Shown here piece after piece: positions 18,129 through 24,847 of a stretch of 64,000 nucleotides of DNA. Every line of letters starts with the position of its first letter. The first letter of the stretch is position 1. This DNA is from Hyphomicrobiales bacterium (GTDB taxonomy: Bacteria > Pseudomonadota > Alphaproteobacteria > Rhizobiales > Ancalomicrobiaceae), in assembly GCA_021286855.1 (NCBI GenBank), contig JAJTBO010000001.1, positions 372,001-436,000 on the forward strand. The letters are read 5' to 3'. The notes below the pieces were generated by a model that searched no databases, was not told the DNA's origin, and saw only the letters and a program-made list of their open reading frames with translations. A program made the position numbers and the translations under genes.

Positions 18129-19406
18129 ATGATCGAACACGAACTCGCCTCCTCCGCCGGCGTCGCGCCGGAGATCAAGGCCTCGCCGACCCCCAACGCC
18201 GAGGCGAACCGCGCCTACGAGGGCTTCATCCGCGACTTCGCGCAGTGGCGCGAGGAGAACGACCGCCGCCTCGCCGAGATCGAGAAGCGCGGTCGGGTCG
18301 ACCCGCTCACCGAGGAGAAGCTGGCCCGCCTCGACGCCGCCGTCGACGAGAGCCGTCGTCTCGCCGACAGCCTCGCCCTGAAGCAGGCCCGCCCGCGCCT
18401 CGGCCTCGAGAGCGCCGACGGCGGCCGTCTCGTCTCCGAGCGCCGCGCCGCCTTCGACGCCTATGTCCGCGGCGGCTCGACCCGCGGCCTCGTCTCGCTC
18501 GAGGAGAAGTCGCTCTCGGTCGGAACCTCGACCGACGGCGGTTACGTCGCGCCGGCCGAGCTCGAGCGTGAGGTGATGATGCGCCTCGCCCAGATCTCGC
18601 CGATCCGCGCCATCGCCGGCAACCGCCAGGTCTCGGCGAACGTCTTCAACAAGCCCTATTCGCCGGTCGGCGCGACCGTCGGCTGGGTCGCGGAGACCGG
18701 GACGCGCGCCCAGACCGCCACCCAGACCCTGCAGCAGCTCTCCTTCCCGACCATGGAGCTCTACGCCATGCCGGCGGCGACCCAGACGCTGCTCGACGAC
18801 GCGGCGATCGACGTCGAGGCCTGGATCGCGGAGGAGGTGCAGCAGGCCTTCGCCGAACAGGAAGGCGCCGCCTTCGTCGCGGGCGACGGCTCCTCGAAGC
18901 CGAAGGGCTTCATGGCCTACGGCCGGGTCGACAACGCCTCCTGGGCCTGGGGCTCGCTCGGCTACGTGACGACCGGCGTCTCCGGCGCGCTGCCGACCTC
19001 GAACCCGTCCGACAAGCTGGTCGATCTCGTCTATGCGCTGAAGTCCGGCTATCGCCAGAACGCCACCTGGGTGATGAACCGCAAGACCCAGGCCGAAGTG
19101 CGCAAGCTCAAGGACGGCCAGGGCCACTACCTCTGGCAGCCGCCGGCCGCCGTCGGCCAGCCCTCGACGTTGATGAACTTCCCCGTCGTCGAGGCCGAGG
19201 ACATGCCGGTGATCGCCGCCGACGCCTGCCCGATCGCCTTCGGCGACTTCCGTCGCGGCTATCTGGTGGTCGACCGGCTCGGCGTCCGCGTCCTGCGCGA
19301 TCCCTATTCCGCCAAGCCCTACGTGCTCTTCTACACCACCAAGCGCGTCGGCGGCGGCGTCCAGGACTTCGACGCCATCAAGCTCCTCAAGTTCGGCACG
19401 GCCTGA
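18129..19406 (+). CDS. GTA major capsid protein, HK97 fold (g5)
   Basis: A 425-residue HK97-type capsid protein. Residues about 20-105 are a charged coiled-coil (AQWREENDRRLAEIEKRGRV), the delta/scaffold domain expected to be removed by the g4 protease. The mature region starts near KSLSVGTSTDGGYVAPAELE (about 127-146), with PISPIRAIAGNRQ-like E-loop/N-arm sequence and the C-terminal FGDFRRGYLVVDRLGVRVLR typical of GTA capsids. It has a clean ribosome site after the protease stop. Two strong hairpins follow the gene. Confidence 0.95.
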   Translation: MIEHELASSAGVAPEIKASPTPNAEANRAYEGFIRDFAQWREENDRRLAEIEKRGRVDPLTEEKLARLDAAVDESRRLADSLALKQARPRLGLESADGGRLVSERRAAFDAYVRGGSTRGLVSLEEKSLSVGTSTDGGYVAPAELEREVMMRLAQISPIRAIAGNRQVSANVFNKPYSPVGATVGWVAETGTRAQTATQTLQQLSFPTMELYAMPAATQTLLDDAAIDVEAWIAEEVQQAFAEQEGAAFVAGDGSSKPKGFMAYGRVDNASWAWGSLGYVTTGVSGALPTSNPSDKLVDLVYALKSGYRQNATWVMNRKTQAEVRKLKDGQGHYLWQPPAAVGQPSTLMNFPVVEAEDMPVIAADACPIAFGDFRRGYLVVDRLGVRVLRDPYSAKPYVLFYTTKRVGGGVQDFDAIKLLKFGTA

Positions 19407-19413
19407 CCTCGTC

Positions 19414-19503
19414 GCGGCCGGACGCCTTCCTCCCGTCCGCCCCGTCCGGCCGCGCGGCCTGCCGACGCGGCCCGGCGGCGCTCCTCTCCCGCCGCCGGGC
19501 CGC
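19414..19503 (+). promoter_or_regulatory. Two tandem GC-rich hairpins after the capsid gene
   Basis: First stem GCGGCCGGACG (19414-19424) with CGTCCGGCCGC (19443-19453), 11 bp perfect. Second stem GCGGCCCGGCGGC (19467-19479) with GCCGCCGGGCCGC (19491-19503), 13 bp perfect, 11-nt loop. No T tract follows either. They fill most of the only long gap between capsid and connector genes and could stabilise the upstream message or attenuate downstream transcription. Confidence 0.6.
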
Positions 19504-19534
19504 CCTCGCGCTCTCCCTCGATCGAGGTCTTCCG

Positions 19535-20110
19535 ATGACCGTTCTGCTGATCACCCCGCCGGCGGTCGAGCCGGTTTCGCTCGACGAAGCCAAGGCGCAT
19601 CTGCGCCTCACCGGCTCCGACGACGACGACTATCTCTCCGCCCTGATCGTCGCCGCCCGCCTGCAGGTGGAGACGGCGATCCGCCGCGTCCTGATCGATC
19701 AGACCTGGCGGATCTACCGCGACGACTGGCCCGCCGACGGCCTCGTCGACCTGCCGCTCGCGCCGATCCGCTCGGTCGCCGAGATCACCGTCTACGACGC
19801 CGACGGCGCGCCGAAGATCCTGTCGTCGGCCGCCTGGCAGCTCGACGCCGCCTCTTCGCCGGCGCGGCTGAAGCTCCTGGGCGCGGGCCCGTCGCCGGGC
19901 CGCCCGCTCAACGGCGTCGAAATCGACGTCGTCGCCGGTTATGGCCCCTCCGGCGTCTCCGTGCCGCAGCCGCTCAGGCTGGCGATCATGATGCTGGTGG
20001 CGCGGTGGTTCGAGAATCGTGAGGGCGCCGCCTACGGCGTCGTGCCGTCGAGCGTCGCCGACGCCTTCGAGGCGCTGATCGCGCCGTTCCGCGTGTTGAG
20101 GCTGACATGA
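19535..20110 (+). CDS. GTA head-tail connector / adaptor (g6)
   Basis: A 191-residue protein with the N-terminal hallmark of the phage head-tail connector (phiE125 gp8-like) family: VSLDEAKAHLRLTGSDDDDY (16-35), followed by helices LQVETAIRRVLIDQTW and the beta segment LPLAPIRSVAEITVYDADG. Such proteins dock below the portal. It matches RcGTA g6 in size and place. The stop overlaps the g7 start as ATGA. Confidence 0.88.
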   Translation: MTVLLITPPAVEPVSLDEAKAHLRLTGSDDDDYLSALIVAARLQVETAIRRVLIDQTWRIYRDDWPADGLVDLPLAPIRSVAEITVYDADGAPKILSSAAWQLDAASSPARLKLLGAGPSPGRPLNGVEIDVVAGYGPSGVSVPQPLRLAIMMLVARWFENREGAAYGVVPSSVADAFEALIAPFRVLRLT

Positions 20111-20427
20111 GCGCCGCGCGTCCGATCGGCGCGCTGCGCCATCGCATGACGGTGGAGCGCGCGTCGCTCGCCGCCGACGGCTCGACCGTCTGGACCGCCG
20201 ACGGCGTCCTCTTCGCCGCCCTGACCCCGGTCTCGGCCGGCGAGACGGAGGCCGGCGGCGGCTCGACCGGACGGCTCACCCATCGCATCGAGACCCGCTT
20301 CCGCGAAGATCTGTCGAGCCGCGACCGTCTCGCCCTCGGCGAGCGGATCTTCCGGATCCTCGCGACGCGCGATCCCGACGAGCGCCGCGCCCGGCTGGTC
20401 CTCGACGTCCAGGAGGAGAGACGATGA
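20107..20427 (+). CDS. GTA head closure protein (g7)
   Basis: A 106-residue small beta-rich protein of the phage head-tail adaptor type: IGALRHRMTVERAS at the N terminus, WTADGVLFAALTPVSAGE, and RDRLALGERIFRILATRDPD near the end. These close the connector after DNA packaging. ATGA overlaps join it to g6 before and g8 after, so the three genes are translationally coupled. Confidence 0.87.
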   Translation: MSAARPIGALRHRMTVERASLAADGSTVWTADGVLFAALTPVSAGETEAGGGSTGRLTHRIETRFREDLSSRDRLALGERIFRILATRDPDERRARLVLDVQEERR

Positions 20428-20825
20428 CCGCCGCCCGCGCCCTGATCGACGCCGTGCTCGCGACCTTGCGCGCCGACGCGGATCTCGCCGCCGGCCTCGC
20501 CGGCCGGATCTGGGACGCCGCGCCGCGCGACCCGGACTTTCCTCATCTCGTCGTCGAGGATGCGTCGGCGCGCGACCGCTCCGGCTTCGATGCGCCGCTG
20601 GAGGAGATCCGGCTGGCGCTGAAGATCTTCTCCCGGACCGGCGGCCGCGCCGAAGCGGCCGGTCTCGCCGAACGCGCCGAGGCGGCGCTCGCCGCCGCCG
20701 ACCCGACGCCCGACGGCGCGCGTCTGGTGCTGCTGCGCCGCGAGGCGACCGAGACCCGCATTCAGCGCGACCGCCGCACCGCCGAGGCGACCCTGCGCCT
20801 CGTCGCCCTGATCGAAACCGACTGA
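20424..20825 (+). CDS. GTA tail terminator-type protein, DUF3168 (g8)
   Basis: A 133-residue DUF3168 protein. It has the family pattern of an N-terminal helix (ALIDAVLATLRADADLAAGL), IWDAAPRDPDFPHLVVEDAS and LALKIFSRTGGRAEAAGLAE. In lambda-like and GTA particles this fold forms the ring that caps the tail tube for joining to the head. Coupled to g7 by ATGA; g9 follows 19 nt downstream. Confidence 0.88.
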   Translation: MTAARALIDAVLATLRADADLAAGLAGRIWDAAPRDPDFPHLVVEDASARDRSGFDAPLEEIRLALKIFSRTGGRAEAAGLAERAEAALAAADPTPDGARLVLLRREATETRIQRDRRTAEATLRLVALIETD

Positions 20826-20844
20826 CCTCGAGAGGCAATCTCCC

Positions 20845-21258
20845 ATGGCCGTCCAGAGAGGCAAGGACCTCCTCCTGAAACTCGCCGACGCCGCCTCGGG
20901 CGGCTTCGTCACCGTCGCCGGTCTGCGCTCGCGTCGCCTGACCTTTTCGGAAGAAGCCGTCGACGTGACCACCGCCGAGAGCGCCGAGCGCTGGCGCGAG
21001 CTCCTCGCCGGCGCCGGCGTCCGCCGCGCCCACGTCGCCGGCTCCGGCGTCTTCAAGGACGCGGCCTCCGACGCCGCCGTCCGGGCGAGCTTCTTCGCCG
21101 GTTCGATCGAGACCTGGCGGATCGTGCTGCCCGACTTCGGCGTGATCGAAGGCCCGTTCCTCGTCGCCAGCCTGGAGTTCTCCGGCGCGCACGACGGCGA
21201 ACTGACCTTCGACGTCGCGCTCGAATCGGCCGGCGCGTTGAGCTTCACCGCGCTGTGA
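20845..21258 (+). CDS. GTA major tail tube protein (g9)
   Basis: A 137-residue TP901-1/phi13-type major tail protein. Typical features are QRGKDLLLKLAD at the N terminus, FVTVAGLRSRRLTFSEEAVD (the GLR...EEVDVT pattern of tail tubes), the ERWRELLAGAGVRRAHVAGS turn, and beta-rich C-terminal ALESAGALSF. Polymerises into the tail tube. Length agrees with RcGTA g9. Confidence 0.92.
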   Translation: MAVQRGKDLLLKLADAASGGFVTVAGLRSRRLTFSEEAVDVTTAESAERWRELLAGAGVRRAHVAGSGVFKDAASDAAVRASFFAGSIETWRIVLPDFGVIEGPFLVASLEFSGAHDGELTFDVALESAGALSFTAL

Positions 21259-21271
21259 GGGGAGGGACGTG

Positions 21272-21661
21272 ATGGCCAACCGCCGCCGCGGCGAGGTCGA
21301 GGCGATCGTCGACGGTCGCCCGCGCCTCCTCTGCCTGACCCTCGGCGCGTTGGCGAGCCTCGAGGCGGCCTACGCCGTCGACGATCTCGCCGCGCTCGCC
21401 GAACGCTTCGCCTCCGGCCGGTTGTCGGCCCGCGACGTCGCCCGCGTCTTCGCCGCCGGTCTCGGCGGCGGCGGCGCGCCGGCGCGTGAGGAAGATGTGT
21501 TCGAAATGCATATCGATGGCGGTCTCACCGGCGCGGCGGAAATCGTCGCCGATCTGCTCGCCCTGACCTTCGGCGGCGAAGCGGTCCCGGCCCGGGAGGG
21601 CGCGCCGTCCCCTCGGGCGGTCCCGGGGGCGGAGGAGCCGCCTTCCCCTGGGACGAGGTGA
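21272..21661 (+). CDS. GTA tail assembly protein (g10)
   Basis: A 129-residue protein of the GTA g10 type (gene transfer agent family protein): RRGEVEAIVDGRPRLLCLTL and GALASLEAAY near the N terminus resemble the fold of phage tail chaperones such as GpG/GpU partners. The Gly/Ala-rich C-terminal third is low complexity. ATG 21272 is preferred, since GGGGAGGG lies 6-7 nt upstream; a GTG one codon earlier is possible. It is followed by g10.1 with overlapping stop/start, like phage tail-chaperone pairs. Confidence 0.82.
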   Translation: MANRRRGEVEAIVDGRPRLLCLTLGALASLEAAYAVDDLAALAERFASGRLSARDVARVFAAGLGGGGAPAREEDVFEMHIDGGLTGAAEIVADLLALTFGGEAVPAREGAPSPRAVPGAEEPPSPGTR

Positions 21662-21858
21662 TGCGTCTCGCCTTCGCCGTCTGGGGGCTCGCGCCCGCCG
21701 CCTTCTGGGCGATGAGTCCGCGTGAGCTCGCTGCCGCGCTCAGTGCGGGGTCGTCGCCGCTCGGCTTCGATCGCGCCGCCCTCGATCGCCTGATGACCCG
21801 TTTCCCCGACGCTTCCGCGTCCTTCCGAGGAGACCCCGCCCATGGCCTCGACCGATGA
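21661..21858 (+). CDS. GTA tail assembly chaperone (g10.1, rcc01693-type)
   Basis: A 65-residue small helical protein (MRLAFAVWGLAPAAFWAMSP, then ELAAALSAGSSP and ALDRLMTRFPD), fitting the short phage tail assembly chaperone that follows g10 in alphaproteobacterial GTAs. The start overlaps the g10 stop, either ATG 21661 or GTG 21658; its end overlaps the tape measure start by 17 nt. No frameshift signal for a g10-g10.1 fusion was seen. Confidence 0.75.
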   Translation: MRLAFAVWGLAPAAFWAMSPRELAAALSAGSSPLGFDRAALDRLMTRFPDASASFRGDPAHGLDR

Positions 21859-22468
21859 TCTCTCCGGCCTCGAGACGACCACCGAGACGCTCGCCGATCG
21901 TTTGACCGCGCTCGACGCCGTCTCCAAGTCGGTCGGCTCTTCGCTCTCGTCGGCCTTCAAGGGCGCGGTGGTGCAGGGCCGGTCGCTCGACACGGTGCTG
22001 CGCGGCATCGTCGAGCGGTTGTCGAGCAAGGCGCTCGATGCGGCGTTGAGCCCGATCACTTCGTCGATCGGCCAGGCGACGACCGGCCTCTTCTCGTCGT
22101 TGACGAGCCTTCTCGGCTTCGCCCGAGGCGGGGTCTTCTCGGGGGGGCGATCGATCCCCTTCGCGAACGGCGGGGCGTTCTCGGGCGGTCGCGTGACGCC
22201 CTTCGCCGGCGGCGGCGTCGTCTCGACGCCGACCTACTTCCCGATGCGGGGCGCGACCGGACTGATGGGGGAGGCGGGCGCGGAGGCGATCCTGCCGCTC
22301 GCCCGCGGCGTCGATGGTCGTCTCGGCGTCGCCGCCTCGAGCGGCGGCGGCGCGACCAACGTCACCATGAACGTCTCCACGCCCGACGCGGCGTCCTTCC
22401 GCCGATCGCAGGCGCAGATGACGAGTATGTTGGCCCGCGCCGTCGGACGGGGACGGCGCGGGCTCTGA
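21842..22468 (+). CDS. GTA tape measure protein (g11)
   Basis: A 208-residue tape measure, very short compared with phage tape measures (often over 700 residues) but normal for GTAs, which have short tails. The N-terminal half is helical (DDLSGLETTTETLADRLTAL, GRSLDTVLRGIVERLSSKAL); the C-terminal half carries the glycine motifs FARGGVFSGGR, FANGGAFSGGR and GLMGEAGAEAILPLARG typical of the tape-measure C terminus. The ORF is complete, with no decay. Confidence 0.9.
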   Translation: MASTDDLSGLETTTETLADRLTALDAVSKSVGSSLSSAFKGAVVQGRSLDTVLRGIVERLSSKALDAALSPITSSIGQATTGLFSSLTSLLGFARGGVFSGGRSIPFANGGAFSGGRVTPFAGGGVVSTPTYFPMRGATGLMGEAGAEAILPLARGVDGRLGVAASSGGGATNVTMNVSTPDAASFRRSQAQMTSMLARAVGRGRRGL

Positions 22469-22491
22469 CACCGGACCCAACGAGGAGGGGC

Positions 22492-22749
22492 TCAGGCTCC
22501 GGTGCGTTCGGGGTGCAGGAGGGCCTGCTGAATCACGTCGAGCTGATGAAGTCGTTTCTTCTTCAGATTTTCGAGATGTTCGTCCGAGGCGGCTTCGAGT
22601 TCGTTCTCGATCCGCAGGATCTCGAGATTGAGGTCGCCGTAGGTCTGAACGGCTTTGGAGAAATGTCCGTCGATCAGAACGAGCGAACGGATCCGCTCGG
22701 CGTGTTCGGGGAATTCCTCCGCGAGGTCGTGAGAAGTGTGGACGTTCAT
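22492..22749 (-). CDS. YdcH/DUF465 family small coiled-coil protein
   Basis: An 85-residue DUF465 (YdcH) protein: HDLAEEFPEHAERIRSLVLI near the N terminus, HFSKAVQTYGDLNLEILRIE, and the basic KKKRLHQLDVIQQAL helix at the end, forming a coiled coil. It is on the minus strand between g11 and g12, so it is not part of the GTA transcript. GGAGG lies upstream of its ATG. Family function is unclear; it is widespread in proteobacteria as a core gene. Confidence 0.85.
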   Translation of the reverse strand: MNVHTSHDLAEEFPEHAERIRSLVLIDGHFSKAVQTYGDLNLEILRIENELEAASDEHLENLKKKRLHQLDVIQQALLHPERTGA

Positions 22750-22836
22750 CTCGTTCTTTCCTCCATCCCCGAAATGGTTACCCGCCGCCCCGAGGGGCGT
22801 CGTTGAGGAAAATCAAATAATCGGGAGTTGCCGTTC

Positions 22837-23487
22837 ATGGCCGAGATCGTGACCGTCGACGCGGTCGAATTCCCCCTCGCGGTGGCCCTGCGCGCCACCG
22901 GCGGACCGGAGCGTCGCACCGAGATCGTGGCGCTCGGTTCCGGGCGCGAGGTGCGCAACGCCAAATGGGCGTCGAGCCGCCGCCGGTGGGACGCCGGCTC
23001 CGGCGTCCGCTCGCTCGACGACCTGCACGACGTGATCGCCTTCTTCGAAGCGCGGCGCGGCCGTCTGCACGGCTTCCTGTTCCGCGACCCGCTCGACGAC
23101 CGCTCCTGCGCGCCCTCCGCCGAACCCGATCCGCTCGATCAGGTGATCGGCGTCGGCGACGGCGTCACGGCGCGGTTTCAGCTGACCAAGAGTTACGGCG
23201 GCGCGGTCAGGCCGTGGTCGCGCGCCGTCACCCGCCCGCGCGCCGGTTCCGTCCGCATCGCCGTCGACGGTCTGGAGAAGACCCCGGGCGTCGACTTCAC
23301 CGTGTCCGACGAGGACGGCGGCGTCACCTTTTCGATCTCGTCGATCCCGGCCGCGGGGACGAGCGTCACCGCCGGCTTCCGCTTCCTGGTGCCGGCCCGT
23401 TTCGACGCCGACGAGATCCGCATCGATCTGACCGCGTTTCTCGCCGGCGAGATCCCGACCATTCCGATCGTGGAGTTGCGCGGATGA
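22837..23487 (+). CDS. GTA distal tail protein, DUF2460 (g12)
   Basis: A 216-residue DUF2460 protein that forms the ring at the tail tip. Typical sequence: AVEFPLAVALRATGGPERRT, GREVRNAKWASSRRRWDAGS, DLHDVIAFFEARRGRLHGFLFRD-type region (split at FFEARRGRLHGFLF), and the end PTIPIVELRG. The ATG at 22837 with GGGAG 9 nt upstream is preferred over a TTG at 22828. Stop overlaps g13 start as ATGA. Confidence 0.92.
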   Translation: MAEIVTVDAVEFPLAVALRATGGPERRTEIVALGSGREVRNAKWASSRRRWDAGSGVRSLDDLHDVIAFFEARRGRLHGFLFRDPLDDRSCAPSAEPDPLDQVIGVGDGVTARFQLTKSYGGAVRPWSRAVTRPRAGSVRIAVDGLEKTPGVDFTVSDEDGGVTFSISSIPAAGTSVTAGFRFLVPARFDADEIRIDLTAFLAGEIPTIPIVELRG

Positions 23488-24365
23488 AGACGCTTTCGGC
23501 GGACCTTTCGGCCGCGCTCGACGCCGGCGTCGGCGTCTTCGCCACCTGTTGGCGTCTGACCCGCGCCGACGGCCGCGTCTTCGGCTTCACCGACCACGAC
23601 CGCGACCTCGACTTCGCCGGCGTGACCCATGCCGCCGCGACCGGATTCACCGCCACCGAGGCGACGGCCCGCGCCGACCTCTCGATCGGCGGCCTCGAGA
23701 TCGAAGGCGCGATCGCTTCCGACGCGCTCACCGTCGCCGACGTCGAAGCGGGGCTGTGGGACGGCGCGTCGATCGAGATCGATTGGGTCGACTGGAGCGA
23801 TCCGTCCCGCCGGGTGACGCTGCGGCGCGGCGTCCTCGGCGAGATCTCCCGCGCCGACGGGGCCTTCACCGCCGAGGTCCGCTCGCTCGCCCATGCCCTC
23901 GACGAGACCCGCGGTCGGCTCTACCAGCACCGTTGCGACGCCGAGTTGGGCGATGTCCGCTGTGGTCTCGCCGTCGCCGAGACCGCCGTCGTGGTCACCG
24001 CGATCGACGCGCGTCGACGCCTCCGCGTCACCGGCCTCGAAGGCGCGGCGGCCGGCGATTTCGATCGCGGCCTCGCTCGCGTGACCTCCGGCGCCGTGAC
24101 CGGCTTCGTGTCGGAGATCTCGTTCCACGGCGTCGACGGCGCCGGCGTGGCGCTCGATCTGTGGCGTCCCGTGCCCGACGGCCTCGCCGTCGGCGACGCG
24201 CTCGTCGTCACGCTGGGCTGCGACCGCCGCTTCGAGACCTGCCGCGACCGCTTCGCCAACGCCGCCGCCTTCCGCGGTTTCCCGCACATCCCGGGCAACG
24301 ATTTCCTGATCGCCTCGCCGGCCTCCGGCGCGATCGTCAACGACGGCGGAGCCTACGTCACGTGA
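23484..24365 (+). CDS. GTA tail hub protein, DUF2163, Fe-S type (g13)
   Basis: A 293-residue DUF2163 protein forming the distal tail hub. It has four cysteines in the C-terminal half in two pairs: Cys151/Cys160 (CDAELGDVRC) and Cys246/Cys253 (CDRRFETC). Hub proteins of lambda-type tails and RcGTA hold a [4Fe-4S] cluster through four cysteines, so cluster binding is a direct family-based inference. FTDHDRDLDF near the N terminus is another family motif. ATGA overlap with g12 and GTGA overlap with g14. Confidence 0.92.
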   Translation: MKTLSADLSAALDAGVGVFATCWRLTRADGRVFGFTDHDRDLDFAGVTHAAATGFTATEATARADLSIGGLEIEGAIASDALTVADVEAGLWDGASIEIDWVDWSDPSRRVTLRRGVLGEISRADGAFTAEVRSLAHALDETRGRLYQHRCDAELGDVRCGLAVAETAVVVTAIDARRRLRVTGLEGAAAGDFDRGLARVTSGAVTGFVSEISFHGVDGAGVALDLWRPVPDGLAVGDALVVTLGCDRRFETCRDRFANAAAFRGFPHIPGNDFLIASPASGAIVNDGGAYVT

Positions 24366-24841
24366 CCGCGAGACCGCTTCCGACCCGCGACGCGATCGTC
24401 GCCGTCGCCCGCCGCTGGATCGGCACGCCCTATCGCCATCGCGCCAGCCTGGAAGGCGTCGGCTGCGACTGCCTCGGCCTGGTCCGCGGCGTCTGGCGCG
24501 AATTTTACGGCGACGAGCCGGAGAGCCTGCCGGCCTATGCGCCCGATTGGGCCGAGGCCGGCCGCGCCGAGACGCTCCTCGCCGCCGGCGCGCGCCATCT
24601 CGTCGCCGTGCCGGTCGATCTCGCCCGTCCCGGCGACGTCGTCCTGTTCCGTTGGCGGCCCGAACTGCCGGCCAAACATGCCGGGATCCTGACCGCGCCG
24701 ACCCGCTTCGTCCATGCCTACGACGGATCGGCGGTGGTCGAGAGCCCGCTCGGCGCGTGGTGGCGGCGTCGCCTCGCCGCCGCCTTCGCCTTTCCCGGCG
24801 TCCCCGACGCCGCAGGCGCATCCACCGACCCTTCGGAGTGA
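24362..24841 (+). CDS. GTA NlpC/P60 cell-wall peptidase (g14)
   Basis: A 159-residue NlpC/P60 cysteine peptidase, probably a tail-tip enzyme that opens recipient peptidoglycan during DNA entry. The domain begins VAVARRWIGTPYRHRA; catalytic candidates are Cys37 (GCDCLGL) and His106 (AKHAGIL). The GTG start overlaps the g13 stop. It is followed 6 nt later by g15. Length is normal for GTA g14. Confidence 0.92.
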   Translation: MTARPLPTRDAIVAVARRWIGTPYRHRASLEGVGCDCLGLVRGVWREFYGDEPESLPAYAPDWAEAGRAETLLAAGARHLVAVPVDLARPGDVVLFRWRPELPAKHAGILTAPTRFVHAYDGSAVVESPLGAWWRRRLAAAFAFPGVPDAAGASTDPSE

Positions 24842-24847
24842 CGCGAC

